Below, in pieces: positions 17,785 through 27,303 of a stretch of 57,937 bases of DNA. The translations under genes and the position numbers were made by a program. Numbering within the stretch: position 1 is the stretch's first letter; the number at the start of each line of letters is the position of its first letter. Source of the stretch: an uncultured Planctomycetaceae bacterium (GTDB lineage Bacteria > Planctomycetota > Planctomycetia > Planctomycetales > Planctomycetaceae); contig CAJWGB010000007.1 of the NCBI GenBank assembly GCA_913031625.1, positions 1-57,937 of the forward strand, in the 5' to 3' direction. The notes beneath the pieces were generated by a model, which was given only the letters and a program-made list of their open reading frames with translations, made no database searches and was not told the origin of the DNA.

Positions 17785-19689
17785 TTATAGGTCGAATTCC
17801 GGTTTCACAGGAGCATTTGCAGTGAAATAGCTCACTCGACGCAGGGCAGACGTGGCAAAAATCAGTGGGTACAGACGTTCAAAATACCAGAGTTTTGCGA
17901 AATAGAAACCGATCGGAGCCGGGTCCTCTATTCTCCCCTGTTCCAGCTGTTCGGCCAGCCAGTTTACGCCGGAAATGACAGCGATCTGCGAGGATTCTTC
18001 GCCGGCAAGCGCCTCAACCGCCAGAGACGTCTCTTCTACACTGCCGGGAAGTCCCTGACGGCCTGACCAGCTTCCGTCCTCATTCTGGTTCTTCTGCATC
18101 CATTGAATGGCTCGTTTGGCCATTGGCAGATCGAGATTACCTGTTTCGCACAACGCCAGAACGACTTTAGCGGTTCCGTAAAGTGGGTTGGCATCGTCTT
18201 TGTTGTGCTGATTGCCAAACCAGAGCGGCAGCCAGCTTCCGTCTTCTCCCTGATTTTGTTCCAGAAACTTCAGGCCGCGTCCAATTGCGACCTCAGCCCT
18301 CACAGACAGTGTGTCGGGAATCTGTGAGACCTGCGACTGCCATAGTGCCAGCGCGCGAATCACGTGCGCCGTCAGATCATTGCTGCTTCGATCGAACGGC
18401 AGTGTCCCCCAGCCTCGGCAGAATGTCGGCCAGCCACCGTCTCTATTCTGAAGGTTCAGCAACCAGACAGCCGCACTCTCCAGTGCCTGGATCTCTTCAG
18501 GCAGGTACTCTGCCGAGGGAGCTCTCAGGTTAAGCACTGCAAGCATTGCACCAGGCGTGTCGTCCGCATCCGGCACCCCTCCTGGCAGGTCAGTCCACGA
18601 CCAGCCTCCGGGTGGAGAGTTGGTATAGGGATGTACTGTCCGATATTGCTGACCCAGTAGCCAGTCGCGAATCGCCATACGCGACTCGGGAGACAGCGTG
18701 CCCGAAGCCGCCTCATCTGCGGGATCTGGTATGTACTTCTGATGTCTGCGATCTCCGACGATGGCATTGACGCTGAGAGTCGTAACCCACGTCGTTAGAT
18801 TCGTATCGATTGGCCAGCTGCCATCAGGGCGAACCGAGGATTCAATGAACGACAAACACCTGCGTGTTACGGGAAGATCTGCGTTGCCACTGCCAAGCAG
18901 ACTCATGCATACAAAGCTTGTGAGAGGTGTGGCCTCGAGGAATCCCCCATTCGTCGGCTGAATTGAGTCGAGCACTCTGAGTGACGGTTTCGTGGACAGT
19001 TTGCGAATCAGCCAGACGACTGGATTCCAGTGTCCTTTATTGCAAAAGATGACCTGACCAATCGCGATCAACGCTGGCAGCGCGTAGCTGACGACAGGCA
19101 TCCTGACGGCCGCATAGAACCGTGCTGGTATGCAACTGAGCTCAAATGGCAGCGCCATGACCTTCTTCCACTCAACAATTCCCGCCAGAGCACAGTGAGT
19201 CAGAATGGGGACCGAGAAAGTGTGATCTTTTCCATACCGCTGGATGACCGCATCTACGCCGCCCGCATTGTCGATCCATGCCTGCGAACTGGAGACGACG
19301 GGCTCAAATTCGGAGAGTCGGTCCGCAGCATGAAACACTGCGTTGACCAGCATCGTCGTGGAGATGTTGCTGAAGCTCAGTACGGTGTCACCCCAGCCAC
19401 CATCTTCATTCTGGTGCTCCGCCAGCCACTTCAGTCCGCCCTCAGCCAGTTCGGAGTAACGCTCGTGCTCCTGTTGACTGAATGCTGAGTCCCGAGAGGC
19501 AAGCAACAGAGCCATTGTGGCCGTAGCCGTGGAAAGTGCCGAGGTTGAAAGTTCTCCTTCCCACCAGCCCGAATCCAGGCGCTGCTTCAACAGCCTGTTG
19601 GCAAGTGTGCGGAAGGTGCTACCCGGGGGTTGAACAAAAGACGTCATGGTGCGTATGAACAGCATTTCGCAGGAGAGGCGTTTCTGCAT
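17785..19689 (-). CDS. Squalene-hopene cyclase-like class II terpene cyclase
   Basis: This 634-residue protein is built from alpha/alpha-barrel repeats with several QW motifs: QNEDGGWGDT (93-102), PDGSW (288-292), GGWSW (361-365), QNRDGGWPTF and QNEDGSWSG. The acid motif of class II cyclases is present as DADDTP at 374-379, so it should protonate a terminal double bond or epoxide of a long polyprenyl chain. ATG at 19689 is preceded by GGAG. Length fits squalene-hopene cyclases, but the sequence is divergent, and a cyclase acting on the chain made by the adjacent synthase is a reasonable alternative to hopanoid synthesis. Confidence 0.85.
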   Translation of the reverse strand: MQKRLSCEMLFIRTMTSFVQPPGSTFRTLANRLLKQRLDSGWWEGELSTSALSTATATMALLLASRDSAFSQQEHERYSELAEGGLKWLAEHQNEDGGWGDTVLSFSNISTTMLVNAVFHAADRLSEFEPVVSSSQAWIDNAGGVDAVIQRYGKDHTFSVPILTHCALAGIVEWKKVMALPFELSCIPARFYAAVRMPVVSYALPALIAIGQVIFCNKGHWNPVVWLIRKLSTKPSLRVLDSIQPTNGGFLEATPLTSFVCMSLLGSGNADLPVTRRCLSFIESSVRPDGSWPIDTNLTTWVTTLSVNAIVGDRRHQKYIPDPADEAASGTLSPESRMAIRDWLLGQQYRTVHPYTNSPPGGWSWTDLPGGVPDADDTPGAMLAVLNLRAPSAEYLPEEIQALESAAVWLLNLQNRDGGWPTFCRGWGTLPFDRSSNDLTAHVIRALALWQSQVSQIPDTLSVRAEVAIGRGLKFLEQNQGEDGSWLPLWFGNQHNKDDANPLYGTAKVVLALCETGNLDLPMAKRAIQWMQKNQNEDGSWSGRQGLPGSVEETSLAVEALAGEESSQIAVISGVNWLAEQLEQGRIEDPAPIGFYFAKLWYFERLYPLIFATSALRRVSYFTANAPVKPEFDL

Positions 19690-19780
19690 TAGACTCCGGA
19701 GGAACGAGCAGACAAGTCAGTGAATCTGTTTATTCCCAATTCGCTGACTCTGGGCTCCAGTCTTGAAAGCCTTAAACAAC

Positions 19781-20842
19781 ATGAATGTCCTTGGCCTCGA
19801 TATCGGCGGTGCCAACATCAAGCTGGCAGATCCAGATGGGAACACGCTGAGTCGTGCGTTTCCGATGTGGACACGTCACAGCGAGCTGGCTGAAGAACTG
19901 ATGACTCTTACGCAGTCATTTGCAATGCCGGACCTCATTGGCCTGACGATGACTGGTGAACTGGCTGACTGCTTTCTGAACCGAGAAGACGGAGTCAGTC
20001 AGATTATCGGATCTGTGGAACAGGCATTTCCTTCTACTGTCATCCGTGTCTGGATGTCCTCAGGAGAATTCACGGAGCCGGAGACTGCTCGTCAGCTCAC
20101 AGACCTTGTTGCAGCCGCCAACTGGCTGGCTCAGGCTACATGGACGGCGCGTGCGTTTCCGAACGGTCCGGCGATCCTGGTTGATATGGGGTCAACGACG
20201 ACAGACGTCATTCCACTTCAGGGCGGAGTTGCCGTCCCCAGCGGACGGACCGACCTCCAGCGGCTCGCCTCTGGCGAATTGATCTATGCTGGAGCGTCGA
20301 GGACACCGTTATGTGCCGTACTTCCGGCAGTGACAGTTGAGGGTTCGTCAATTCCAACTGCCGCAGAGTTCTTCGCCACGACCGCCGATGTGTTTCTATT
20401 GCACGGTTTGATTCCGGAAGACGCTGCCAACTGCAATACCGCAGATGGACGGCCGCTTACCGTGGAACACTCACAGCGGCGTCTGGCAAAGATGATCTGC
20501 TGTGACTCGACTGACTTCTCTGACGATCAGCTGTGTACGATTGCATCAGAGTTTGTCGCGTCCATTCGTGGTCAGCTGCACGATTCGATTGTGCGTGTGA
20601 GTCAGACTGTGATGAGTGATGATTCCGATGAATCTCTCGGCTTGATCATCAGCGGAAGCGCATCGCAATTACTGGATCATCTGCTTCAGGATGCACCCCT
20701 CACGCAGCCGGTGACTCAGATCAATCTGAGTCGCACTGCGTCCCCGGGAATCGCTGACTGCGCCTGTGCATACGCGGTCGCATGCCTGGCACATGACCTC
20801 TGCCGAGACGACCTGCTACCGTTTTCGAACCTGGTCCGATAG
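19781..20842 (+). CDS. Hydantoinase/oxoprolinase-type H4MPT-linked C1 pathway protein
   Basis: This 353-residue ASKHA-fold protein has the ATP-binding signatures LDIGGANIKLAD at the N-terminus and ILVDMGSTTTDVIPL near residue 130. It matches the family annotated as H4MPT-linked C1 transfer pathway protein, found in methylotrophs and planctomycetes. Archaeal relatives (MfnF) act in methanofuran biosynthesis, so this protein probably helps make a methanofuran-type cofactor. ATG 19781 is preferred over the TTG six codons upstream. It is divergent from the terpene cyclase, with 91 bases between. Confidence 0.87.
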   Translation: MNVLGLDIGGANIKLADPDGNTLSRAFPMWTRHSELAEELMTLTQSFAMPDLIGLTMTGELADCFLNREDGVSQIIGSVEQAFPSTVIRVWMSSGEFTEPETARQLTDLVAAANWLAQATWTARAFPNGPAILVDMGSTTTDVIPLQGGVAVPSGRTDLQRLASGELIYAGASRTPLCAVLPAVTVEGSSIPTAAEFFATTADVFLLHGLIPEDAANCNTADGRPLTVEHSQRRLAKMICCDSTDFSDDQLCTIASEFVASIRGQLHDSIVRVSQTVMSDDSDESLGLIISGSASQLLDHLLQDAPLTQPVTQINLSRTASPGIADCACAYAVACLAHDLCRDDLLPFSNLVR

Positions 20843-20896
20843 GCCAGATCAGGATGCGAGGAACGGTTTGGTGTACAGCCCGATTGCAATGCTGAA

Positions 20897-21046
20897 TTAT
20901 CTCTTCAGCAGGACGTAGCCGATCGCAATGACGAAGACGGCGCCGATGCAATAGTCATCAGGCGACAGATGCAGGTAGCGTTCCCGCATGAGATCGCTCA
21001 CGCTGGAACCCCAGCGTGAGACTGAATTGGAAATTGAACTCCACAT
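20897..21046 (-). CDS. Small protein with one C-terminal membrane helix
   Basis: From ATG at 21046 this gives a 49-residue protein with a polar N-terminus (SSISNSVSRWGSSVSDLMRERYLHLSPDD) and a hydrophobic tail, IGAVFVIAIGYVLLKR, that would span the membrane. A longer GTG start at 21106 is possible. I do not recognise a family. The clear amphipathic-then-membrane pattern argues for a real gene, but it has no other support. Confidence 0.5.
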   Translation of the reverse strand: MWSSISNSVSRWGSSVSDLMRERYLHLSPDDYCIGAVFVIAIGYVLLKR

Positions 21047-21339
21047 AGTTTCGACTGCGTATTCAGTGGACGGATTGCCAACCCCACTACCAAAAGCGTC
21101 TGTCACGATTGGCAGTATTGCGGGATGAATTCCCTCTCTCAGGCGGGAATCTGCCTCAGGTTGTGCAGATTGTGCCTAATCTGCGGCCACACTGGCACTG
21201 ATGCCTGTCCAGAAATTCAGGTCACCATAGCTGGTTCTGATAGGCAAAACGTCTACTGGCGAATTCGCTCATGACTACGAATTAGAGTCCTGTTCGCTAC
21301 ACTGCCGCCACCTGTTTCCCATCAGGCTGGAGCCCAAAT
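21047..21339. other. Upstream region of the M3 peptidase gene
   Basis: Nearly 300 bases with no convincing gene. It presumably holds the peptidase promoter. Just before the peptidase start is a ribosome-binding sequence, AGGCTGGAG. Confidence 0.45.
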
Positions 21340-23508
21340 ATGCTGCAATTACAGACCGGATATCGCATCGCTGCCCTCCTGCTGGTTGCGTCCTGTGCAC
21401 TCCAGCTGATTTCCTCTGCCGCCCCTCAATCGGATGAGACTGCTGTGACTGAAGACAACTGGTCCGAGAACCCGTTCGCCGCCCCCAGCACATTGCCGTT
21501 TGAGGCACCAGACTTCACCAGAATCCGGGTCGAACATTACCTCCCGGCGTTTCAGAAAGGCATCGCCGAGCAACTGGAAGAAATCAAGGCCATTGCCAGC
21601 CAGGACGCAGAACCGACCTTCGAAAACACTGTTGAAGCATTCGAGAAGACAGGAGCACTCCTCACCCGTGTGGAGCAGGTCTTCTACAATATGACAGGGT
21701 CTCACACGAATCCGGATATCCAAAATATCCAGGCAGAGATGGCTCCTTTGCTGGCGGCTCACTCTGACAATATTCAATTGAACCGTGCTCTCTTCGCTCG
21801 GTTTGAGATTCTCTCTCAGAATCGTGATTCTCTCGGACTTACCGGCGAACAACAGGAAGTCCTCCGACGGCACTATGAGAATTTCGTTCGCGCGGGAGCT
21901 CGCCTATCCGATGAAGAGCAGGCTCGCATCAGAACGCTGAATGAACAGCTTTCGACACTGGAGACCAAATACGACGACAATATTCTGGCCGTCACCAAAG
22001 AACGTTCCGTTGTTGTTGACTCGGTTGATGAACTCGACGGCATGTCGAAGGCAGATATTGCTGCCGCCGCTCAGAAAGCGAAAGAACGGGGGCATGACGG
22101 CAAATATCTTCTTGAGATTTCAAACACGACACGAGTTCCGATTCTGAGTTCACTCAATAATCGCGCACTGCGGGAACGCGTGTGGAAGTCGTCAGCGACG
22201 CGTGCTCTCGGCGAGAATGAAGGTGTCGACAACCGGCCCATCATTCTCGAGATGGCACAGTTGCGAGCCGAACGAGCCGCTCTTCTGGGTTACCCGAATC
22301 ATGCCGACTACAAACTTCAGAATCAGATGGCCCGCACTCCCGAGGCCGCACTGAAGATGCTGACCGATCTGGCCCCCGGAGTTGTTGCTCGGGTCAATGA
22401 AGAAGCCGATGAATTAAAAGCCATGATTCGTCAGACGGGCGGTGATCATGAACTCGAGCCATGGGACTGGGAATACTATGCCGAGAAGGTTCGCACAGAA
22501 AAATTTCAGGTCGATGCTGCGGCCGTGAAACCCTATTTTGAATCGAACAATGTCCTGGAGAACGGCGTCTTCTTCACGATGCGTAAGCTGTTCGGCGTCG
22601 AATTCAAAGAACGAAAAGATATCCCGCTCTACCATCCGCAGGTACGTGTTTTTGACGTGCTTGAAAAGGACGGCTCACAGATCGGTCTGTTCTACATCGA
22701 CTTCTATTCCCGCGACTCCAAACGAGGGGGAGCCTGGATGAGTTCATTTGTGGACCAGTCGAAGCTGCTTAACGATAAGCCCGTCATCATCAATACGCTC
22801 AACAATGCGGCTCCGGCCGACGGAGAGCCCGGTCTGATGACGTTTGATAACGTCACGACGATGTTTCATGAGATGGGGCATGGAGTTCATGGCCTGTTTT
22901 CTGATGTGACTTATCCGTCTGTTTCGGGAACGAATACGCCCCGAGACTTTGTGGAATTCCCCTCAACATTCGAAGAAGACTGGGCCATTCAGCCCGAAAT
23001 TCTGGCGAACTATGCCCGACATCATGAGACGGGGGAGCCAATTCCTCAGGACCTGCTCGAAAAGGTCATTCGAGCCAGTCGATTCAACCAGGGATTTGAC
23101 ACTCTCGAGTACCTGTCGGCGGCGATTCTCGATATGGAATGGCATGTCCTGTCGCAGGACGAGATTCCGGACGACGTGGAAGCCTTTGAGGCAGCAGTCC
23201 TGAAGAAACATGGGATTGATATCGCAGCTGTGCCGCCTCGATATCGGTCTGCGTATTTTACGCATATCTGGAGCAGCGGTTACGAAGCCAGCTATTATGC
23301 CTACATCTGGAGCGAAGTGCTGGCTGCCGACGCATTTGCTCACATGATCGAGACCGGCGGCGCCACGTCTGAGAACGGGCGGCGGTTTCGCAGTGAGATT
23401 CTCTCTCGTGGAAGCAGTCGAGACCCGATGAAGTCGTATCGAGCTTTCCGAGGAGCGGATCCAACTGTCGATGCACTCTTGATTCGACGTGGCCTCAAAG
23501 CAAAATAG
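21340..23508 (+). CDS. M3 family oligopeptidase, probably exported
   Basis: This 722-residue zinc metallopeptidase belongs to the thimet oligopeptidase/Dcp family and cleaves short peptides. The zinc motif HEMGH spans residues 510-514, followed by GTNTPRDFVEFPSTFEEDW, which supplies the glutamate ligand and substrate contacts. The N-terminus (residues 1-27) is hydrophobic and ends in an alanine-rich site, so it is probably periplasmic, as for peptidyl-dipeptidase Dcp. Length is normal for the family. The small membrane protein gene begins 41 bases later. Confidence 0.95.
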   Translation: MLQLQTGYRIAALLLVASCALQLISSAAPQSDETAVTEDNWSENPFAAPSTLPFEAPDFTRIRVEHYLPAFQKGIAEQLEEIKAIASQDAEPTFENTVEAFEKTGALLTRVEQVFYNMTGSHTNPDIQNIQAEMAPLLAAHSDNIQLNRALFARFEILSQNRDSLGLTGEQQEVLRRHYENFVRAGARLSDEEQARIRTLNEQLSTLETKYDDNILAVTKERSVVVDSVDELDGMSKADIAAAAQKAKERGHDGKYLLEISNTTRVPILSSLNNRALRERVWKSSATRALGENEGVDNRPIILEMAQLRAERAALLGYPNHADYKLQNQMARTPEAALKMLTDLAPGVVARVNEEADELKAMIRQTGGDHELEPWDWEYYAEKVRTEKFQVDAAAVKPYFESNNVLENGVFFTMRKLFGVEFKERKDIPLYHPQVRVFDVLEKDGSQIGLFYIDFYSRDSKRGGAWMSSFVDQSKLLNDKPVIINTLNNAAPADGEPGLMTFDNVTTMFHEMGHGVHGLFSDVTYPSVSGTNTPRDFVEFPSTFEEDWAIQPEILANYARHHETGEPIPQDLLEKVIRASRFNQGFDTLEYLSAAILDMEWHVLSQDEIPDDVEAFEAAVLKKHGIDIAAVPPRYRSAYFTHIWSSGYEASYYAYIWSEVLAADAFAHMIETGGATSENGRRFRSEILSRGSSRDPMKSYRAFRGADPTVDALLIRRGLKAK

Positions 23509-23549
23509 CGAACTCTGATTATCAATTGATCTGAAGAACGGGACCTCTC

Positions 23550-23942
23550 GTGTACTACAACAAAGAGTGCGCCTACCTCACCATGCTGACGATGCTGCTG
23601 GGCGTCATCGGTTGGGAGATTTTTTCACGTATCTGGGGGCCAGGGTATTTTGCCATGGACCTCAATATCATCTTAGTCGGCGCCATCATCGCGATTGGCG
23701 ATGTGCTGCTGCGAGTTTCCTATAGGAAGTCTCTTTCGGCACGGTCTGCTGGCACGGCCGAAGAAAAAACGGACCAGGCTGAGACTTCCTCGAAGACAGC
23801 CGATAAAGATAAGGACGGGGCCGTCAGTATCAGCCCGCTGACGCTTTTCCTTGATTCCAATCGAGGCGCGGCCTACGGCTGGTTTCCGGGCTGGGCCGTC
23901 GGCGCAGCGATCATTATTGGCTGCGTTCTGAAGATGAAGTAG
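23550..23942 (+). CDS. Membrane protein with three predicted helices
   Basis: This 130-residue protein has a GTG start with GGGA upstream. Two helices near the N-terminus (about 10-28 and 38-58) are followed by a charged, lysine- and aspartate-rich loop (about 60-95) and a last helix (about 112-127). The family is not recognised. It follows the M3 peptidase closely and may be cotranscribed. Confidence 0.7.
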   Translation: MYYNKECAYLTMLTMLLGVIGWEIFSRIWGPGYFAMDLNIILVGAIIAIGDVLLRVSYRKSLSARSAGTAEEKTDQAETSSKTADKDKDGAVSISPLTLFLDSNRGAAYGWFPGWAVGAAIIIGCVLKMK

Positions 23943-24029
23943 AGCGACTGCCGCTGGTCTTCAAACCGAAACTGCCGCCTGAGTGTCTCGTTTAACCCGT
24001 CTCCGGGCAGCGAACGAGACCGCACCGCT

Positions 24030-27000
24030 CTACTCGCGGTTGAGTGTTTCATCCATGTTAAACAGTGCCAGTGTCAAAGATGTCCAGGCAGCGTGTATGG
24101 CAGGATCAATCGACTCCTCGCGGGACGACTCTCCGACACTCAATAGTCTGCTGGCCGCTTCTGCATCGGCACGAAACTCTGCCAGACTGCGTTTGAGTCC
24201 TCCTGCCAGAATCCCCACCTCCTCAACGGAGGCACGCCGAGCAAGAATCGTCAGACACAGTTGTTGAACGCGGTCCGTATCCGTATTGAGCGCCTTATTC
24301 AGCAGGGTCTTTTGAGCAAGGTAACGTGACGATTCGACATATGTCGTTTCATTAAACGTCAGGAGTGAATGCAGTGGAGTATTGGTGCGGACAGACTTAA
24401 CTGTGCACGTCTGCCGGCTGGCATTATCAAAGAACATGGTGGGGCCAATGATTCGACGCCAGAAGATGTAGAGACTGCGGCGATACAGGCGGTCTCCCTT
24501 GTCCTGGGTATACCGTTTCTTTCCGAATGTCGCTTCTTCCCAGACACCAGCTGGTTGATATGTGTTGACAGGCGACCCGCCGATTGCGTCATTCATCAAT
24601 CCGGATGCAGACAGGACCTGGTCTCGAAGCATCCACGACGGCAGGCGATATCTGGCTCCGCGAGCCAGCAGTCGATTTTCCGGATCGAGTTCAATCAGCG
24701 TGGTCTTCCCGCCTGCCGTCTGAATCTCGCGGTTGGCGGATGTCTGCCGATACACATGGCTCATGACGATCGTTTTGACGAGTCGCTTCACGTCCCACCC
24801 GTTGTCGCGAAAATCTGCAGCCAGCCAGTCAAGGAGATCTCTGTGTTCGGGGTACTCAGCCTGTACCCCGAAGTCTTCAATTGTCCTCACGATGCCGATC
24901 CCGAAAATCTGTTGCCAGAATCGATTGACTGTCACTCGAGCAGTCAAAGGATGGTCGGGCGAAAACAACCAACGCGCCAGATCCAGCCGGTTCTGGGCGG
25001 GTCTCGCACTCGTCGATCTCGGTAGACTGGCTGGCGTTGCAGCGAACACCTGCACGTCAGTCGGGGAGTTATAGAGTCCGCGATTAAGGACGTTTGTCGT
25101 CCGTGGTTTCCCAAGGTCCGCCATGATCATGACTTTGGGGGCTCCTTGACGGATATCATTCTGCTGCTTGTCCAGATCCTGAACGGACTTGTTGAACTGA
25201 GCGTATTCACCGTCTGCCATCAGGAATGCTGCTCGGATGCGGTCCTGCTGCTCTGGAGATCGTTTGTCTGCCGGTACCCGCAGGTCAGCGATCAGCGGAG
25301 GCGCGTCATTCAGATTTGCGTCCGGCTTACCACTCACCGACAGTCGGAAGTGTCCCATGTTGTGGAACACGTGTTTTGAGTCGTGGCGGTAAACCACTTC
25401 AAGGATTGCTCCGTCAGCAGCCAGCGGAGCGTCCCTGATGCGAAAGATGGCAGTGTGTCCCCGGTCCAGAGGCTTGCCGGCGTAAACTGCCCACCCAGTG
25501 TCTGAATTGCCGTCGTATGTTGTCTGGATCCTGTAGCTGCCCTGTTCATAGGTTGCCTGAGAGCCGGCAATGCTCAGACGCTGCCGTTTCTCTCCGTGAA
25601 TCAGGGTGAACTCAATTTCCGTCAGTACATAGTTGCCACTGTCTGACCGCGCCAGCCCGCCCAGCGTCATTGTTGGGTGAGGAATCGTCTCAAGCTTCAG
25701 AGAAGCTGTTTTGACAGCCGGGAGCTGATACCGAACGGTATAGGTGTCATTGTTCGCGTTTGGACCACCCACGAGCACGGCTCCGTTTTCCTGGACGGTC
25801 AATGTCTGATGTTCGGCAGCTGCTTTCCTGACGGCCAGAATCGTCCAGTTACCTCTGACGTTCTCTTTCAGCTTCGCGGCTTCCCATTTGGTTTGTTCCG
25901 GCAGCAGCGTCTTTTCACGCGCTGACAGCAACATCTGAAATGTCTTTTGTTGCTGAGCAAGCTCTTCGAGTTTGACTCGCTGAGCGGCCGATGGTGCCGA
26001 CATGTTGGGGGCCGTCTGCGGATCTCCGCCTCCCCCGGAAACCGGCGTGTTGTTGAAGTAGGCAAAGAACTGGTAGTACTCGTTCTGAGTCAGCGGGTCA
26101 TATTTGTGGTCGTGGCAGCGGCAGCAGTTCAGGGTCAGTCCCAGCCAGACCGTTCCCATGGTTTCGGTCATGTCCATGACGTAGTCAACACGATTCTCTT
26201 CAGGGATTCGGCCGCCTTCTCCGTTGATCATATGGTTACGGCAGAACCCTGTCGCCAGCTTCTGTTCAAATGTTGGGTTGGGCAGCAGATCGCCGGCCAG
26301 CTGCCAGGTACTGAACTGGTCAAATGGCAGATTTTGGTTGAAGGCATCAATCACCCAGTCACGCCATGGCCACATCGTTCGCTCACGGTCTCCCTGATAA
26401 CCGTTTGAGTCTGCGTAACGGGCGGCGTCGAGCCAGTCCCATGCCATGCGTTCTCCGAACCGTGGTGAGGCCAGCAGACGATCGACCAGCCGTTCCCATG
26501 CGTCTGGACGCGTGTCGTTGACGAAGGCTGTTACCTCTTCTGGTTTCGGAGGAAGCCCGGTCAGGTCGAGCGACAATCGGCGAATCAGCGTATACCGATT
26601 GGCTTTTGGTGACGGAAGCAGCCCGCGTTTCATCAACAGCTGTTGTGCGAAGTTGTCGATCGGGTTCACTGCCTGATATTTCGCAGGTTCGACCCCTGGG
26701 ATCGTGGGCGTCTTCAATGGTTCGAATGCCCAGTGACGTCCCCATTCCGCACCAGATTCGATCCATCGTTTCAGCGTTTGCTTCTGTTCGGCGGTCAGCT
26801 GCCGATTGGAATCCGGAGGCGGCATCATGACATCGGGATCATTCGACAGGATTCTCTCGAGGAGGCTGCTCTTCGTCGGTTCCTCACGAGAGAGGACTTT
26901 GGCCGCTCCTGATTCATCGTCCAGTCGTAACTCGGCCTGCCGCTGGCCTTCGTCCGGTCCATGGCAGAAGAAACAATTCTCTGACAGGACTGGCAGGACG

Positions 27001-27113
27001 TCTCGGGAGAATCGGATGTCCTCTGCGCTGGACAGTTTGGGTAGCAAAGTACTGCCGGTCAGCAGGCACAAACTCAGCAGTTGAACAGTCTGTCGAAAGG
27101 AGGATTCGTACAT
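24030..27113 (-). CDS. Secreted DUF1549/DUF1553 planctomycete cytochrome-type protein
   Basis: This 1027-residue exported protein has the same architecture as the gene at 410-3274. A signal peptide (MYESSFRQTVQLLSL to LSSA) precedes a PSCyt1 domain with CFFCH at 47-51. DUF1549 follows, with the second haem-type motif in LNCCRCHDHKYDP. A long central region (about 380-620) includes beta-sandwich-like segments, and DUF1553 forms the C-terminus. ATG 27113 is preferred because it gives a proper signal sequence. No DUF1501 gene follows it, unlike the usual pair. A sugar isomerase is divergent upstream. Confidence 0.92.
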   Translation of the reverse strand: MYESSFRQTVQLLSLCLLTGSTLLPKLSSAEDIRFSRDVLPVLSENCFFCHGPDEGQRQAELRLDDESGAAKVLSREEPTKSSLLERILSNDPDVMMPPPDSNRQLTAEQKQTLKRWIESGAEWGRHWAFEPLKTPTIPGVEPAKYQAVNPIDNFAQQLLMKRGLLPSPKANRYTLIRRLSLDLTGLPPKPEEVTAFVNDTRPDAWERLVDRLLASPRFGERMAWDWLDAARYADSNGYQGDRERTMWPWRDWVIDAFNQNLPFDQFSTWQLAGDLLPNPTFEQKLATGFCRNHMINGEGGRIPEENRVDYVMDMTETMGTVWLGLTLNCCRCHDHKYDPLTQNEYYQFFAYFNNTPVSGGGGDPQTAPNMSAPSAAQRVKLEELAQQQKTFQMLLSAREKTLLPEQTKWEAAKLKENVRGNWTILAVRKAAAEHQTLTVQENGAVLVGGPNANNDTYTVRYQLPAVKTASLKLETIPHPTMTLGGLARSDSGNYVLTEIEFTLIHGEKRQRLSIAGSQATYEQGSYRIQTTYDGNSDTGWAVYAGKPLDRGHTAIFRIRDAPLAADGAILEVVYRHDSKHVFHNMGHFRLSVSGKPDANLNDAPPLIADLRVPADKRSPEQQDRIRAAFLMADGEYAQFNKSVQDLDKQQNDIRQGAPKVMIMADLGKPRTTNVLNRGLYNSPTDVQVFAATPASLPRSTSARPAQNRLDLARWLFSPDHPLTARVTVNRFWQQIFGIGIVRTIEDFGVQAEYPEHRDLLDWLAADFRDNGWDVKRLVKTIVMSHVYRQTSANREIQTAGGKTTLIELDPENRLLARGARYRLPSWMLRDQVLSASGLMNDAIGGSPVNTYQPAGVWEEATFGKKRYTQDKGDRLYRRSLYIFWRRIIGPTMFFDNASRQTCTVKSVRTNTPLHSLLTFNETTYVESSRYLAQKTLLNKALNTDTDRVQQLCLTILARRASVEEVGILAGGLKRSLAEFRADAEAASRLLSVGESSREESIDPAIHAAWTSLTLALFNMDETLNRE

Positions 27114-27303
27114 AGCAGAAACGGCCGGGAAGGATTGGGAGGGAATCAGTATATCCAGCTGTCGGGGCAGAAAAAGCACTCCGCACCCCGAAGCTGTCGG
27201 GCACGTTTTTCGGCCGATCTTTGAGGGGCCATGGGCAGCGCTTGGAATTGGCTCCGAAGTCCTGTCACACTGAGCTGTCTTCAATTCTCAAGTGAGTTTC
27301 ATC

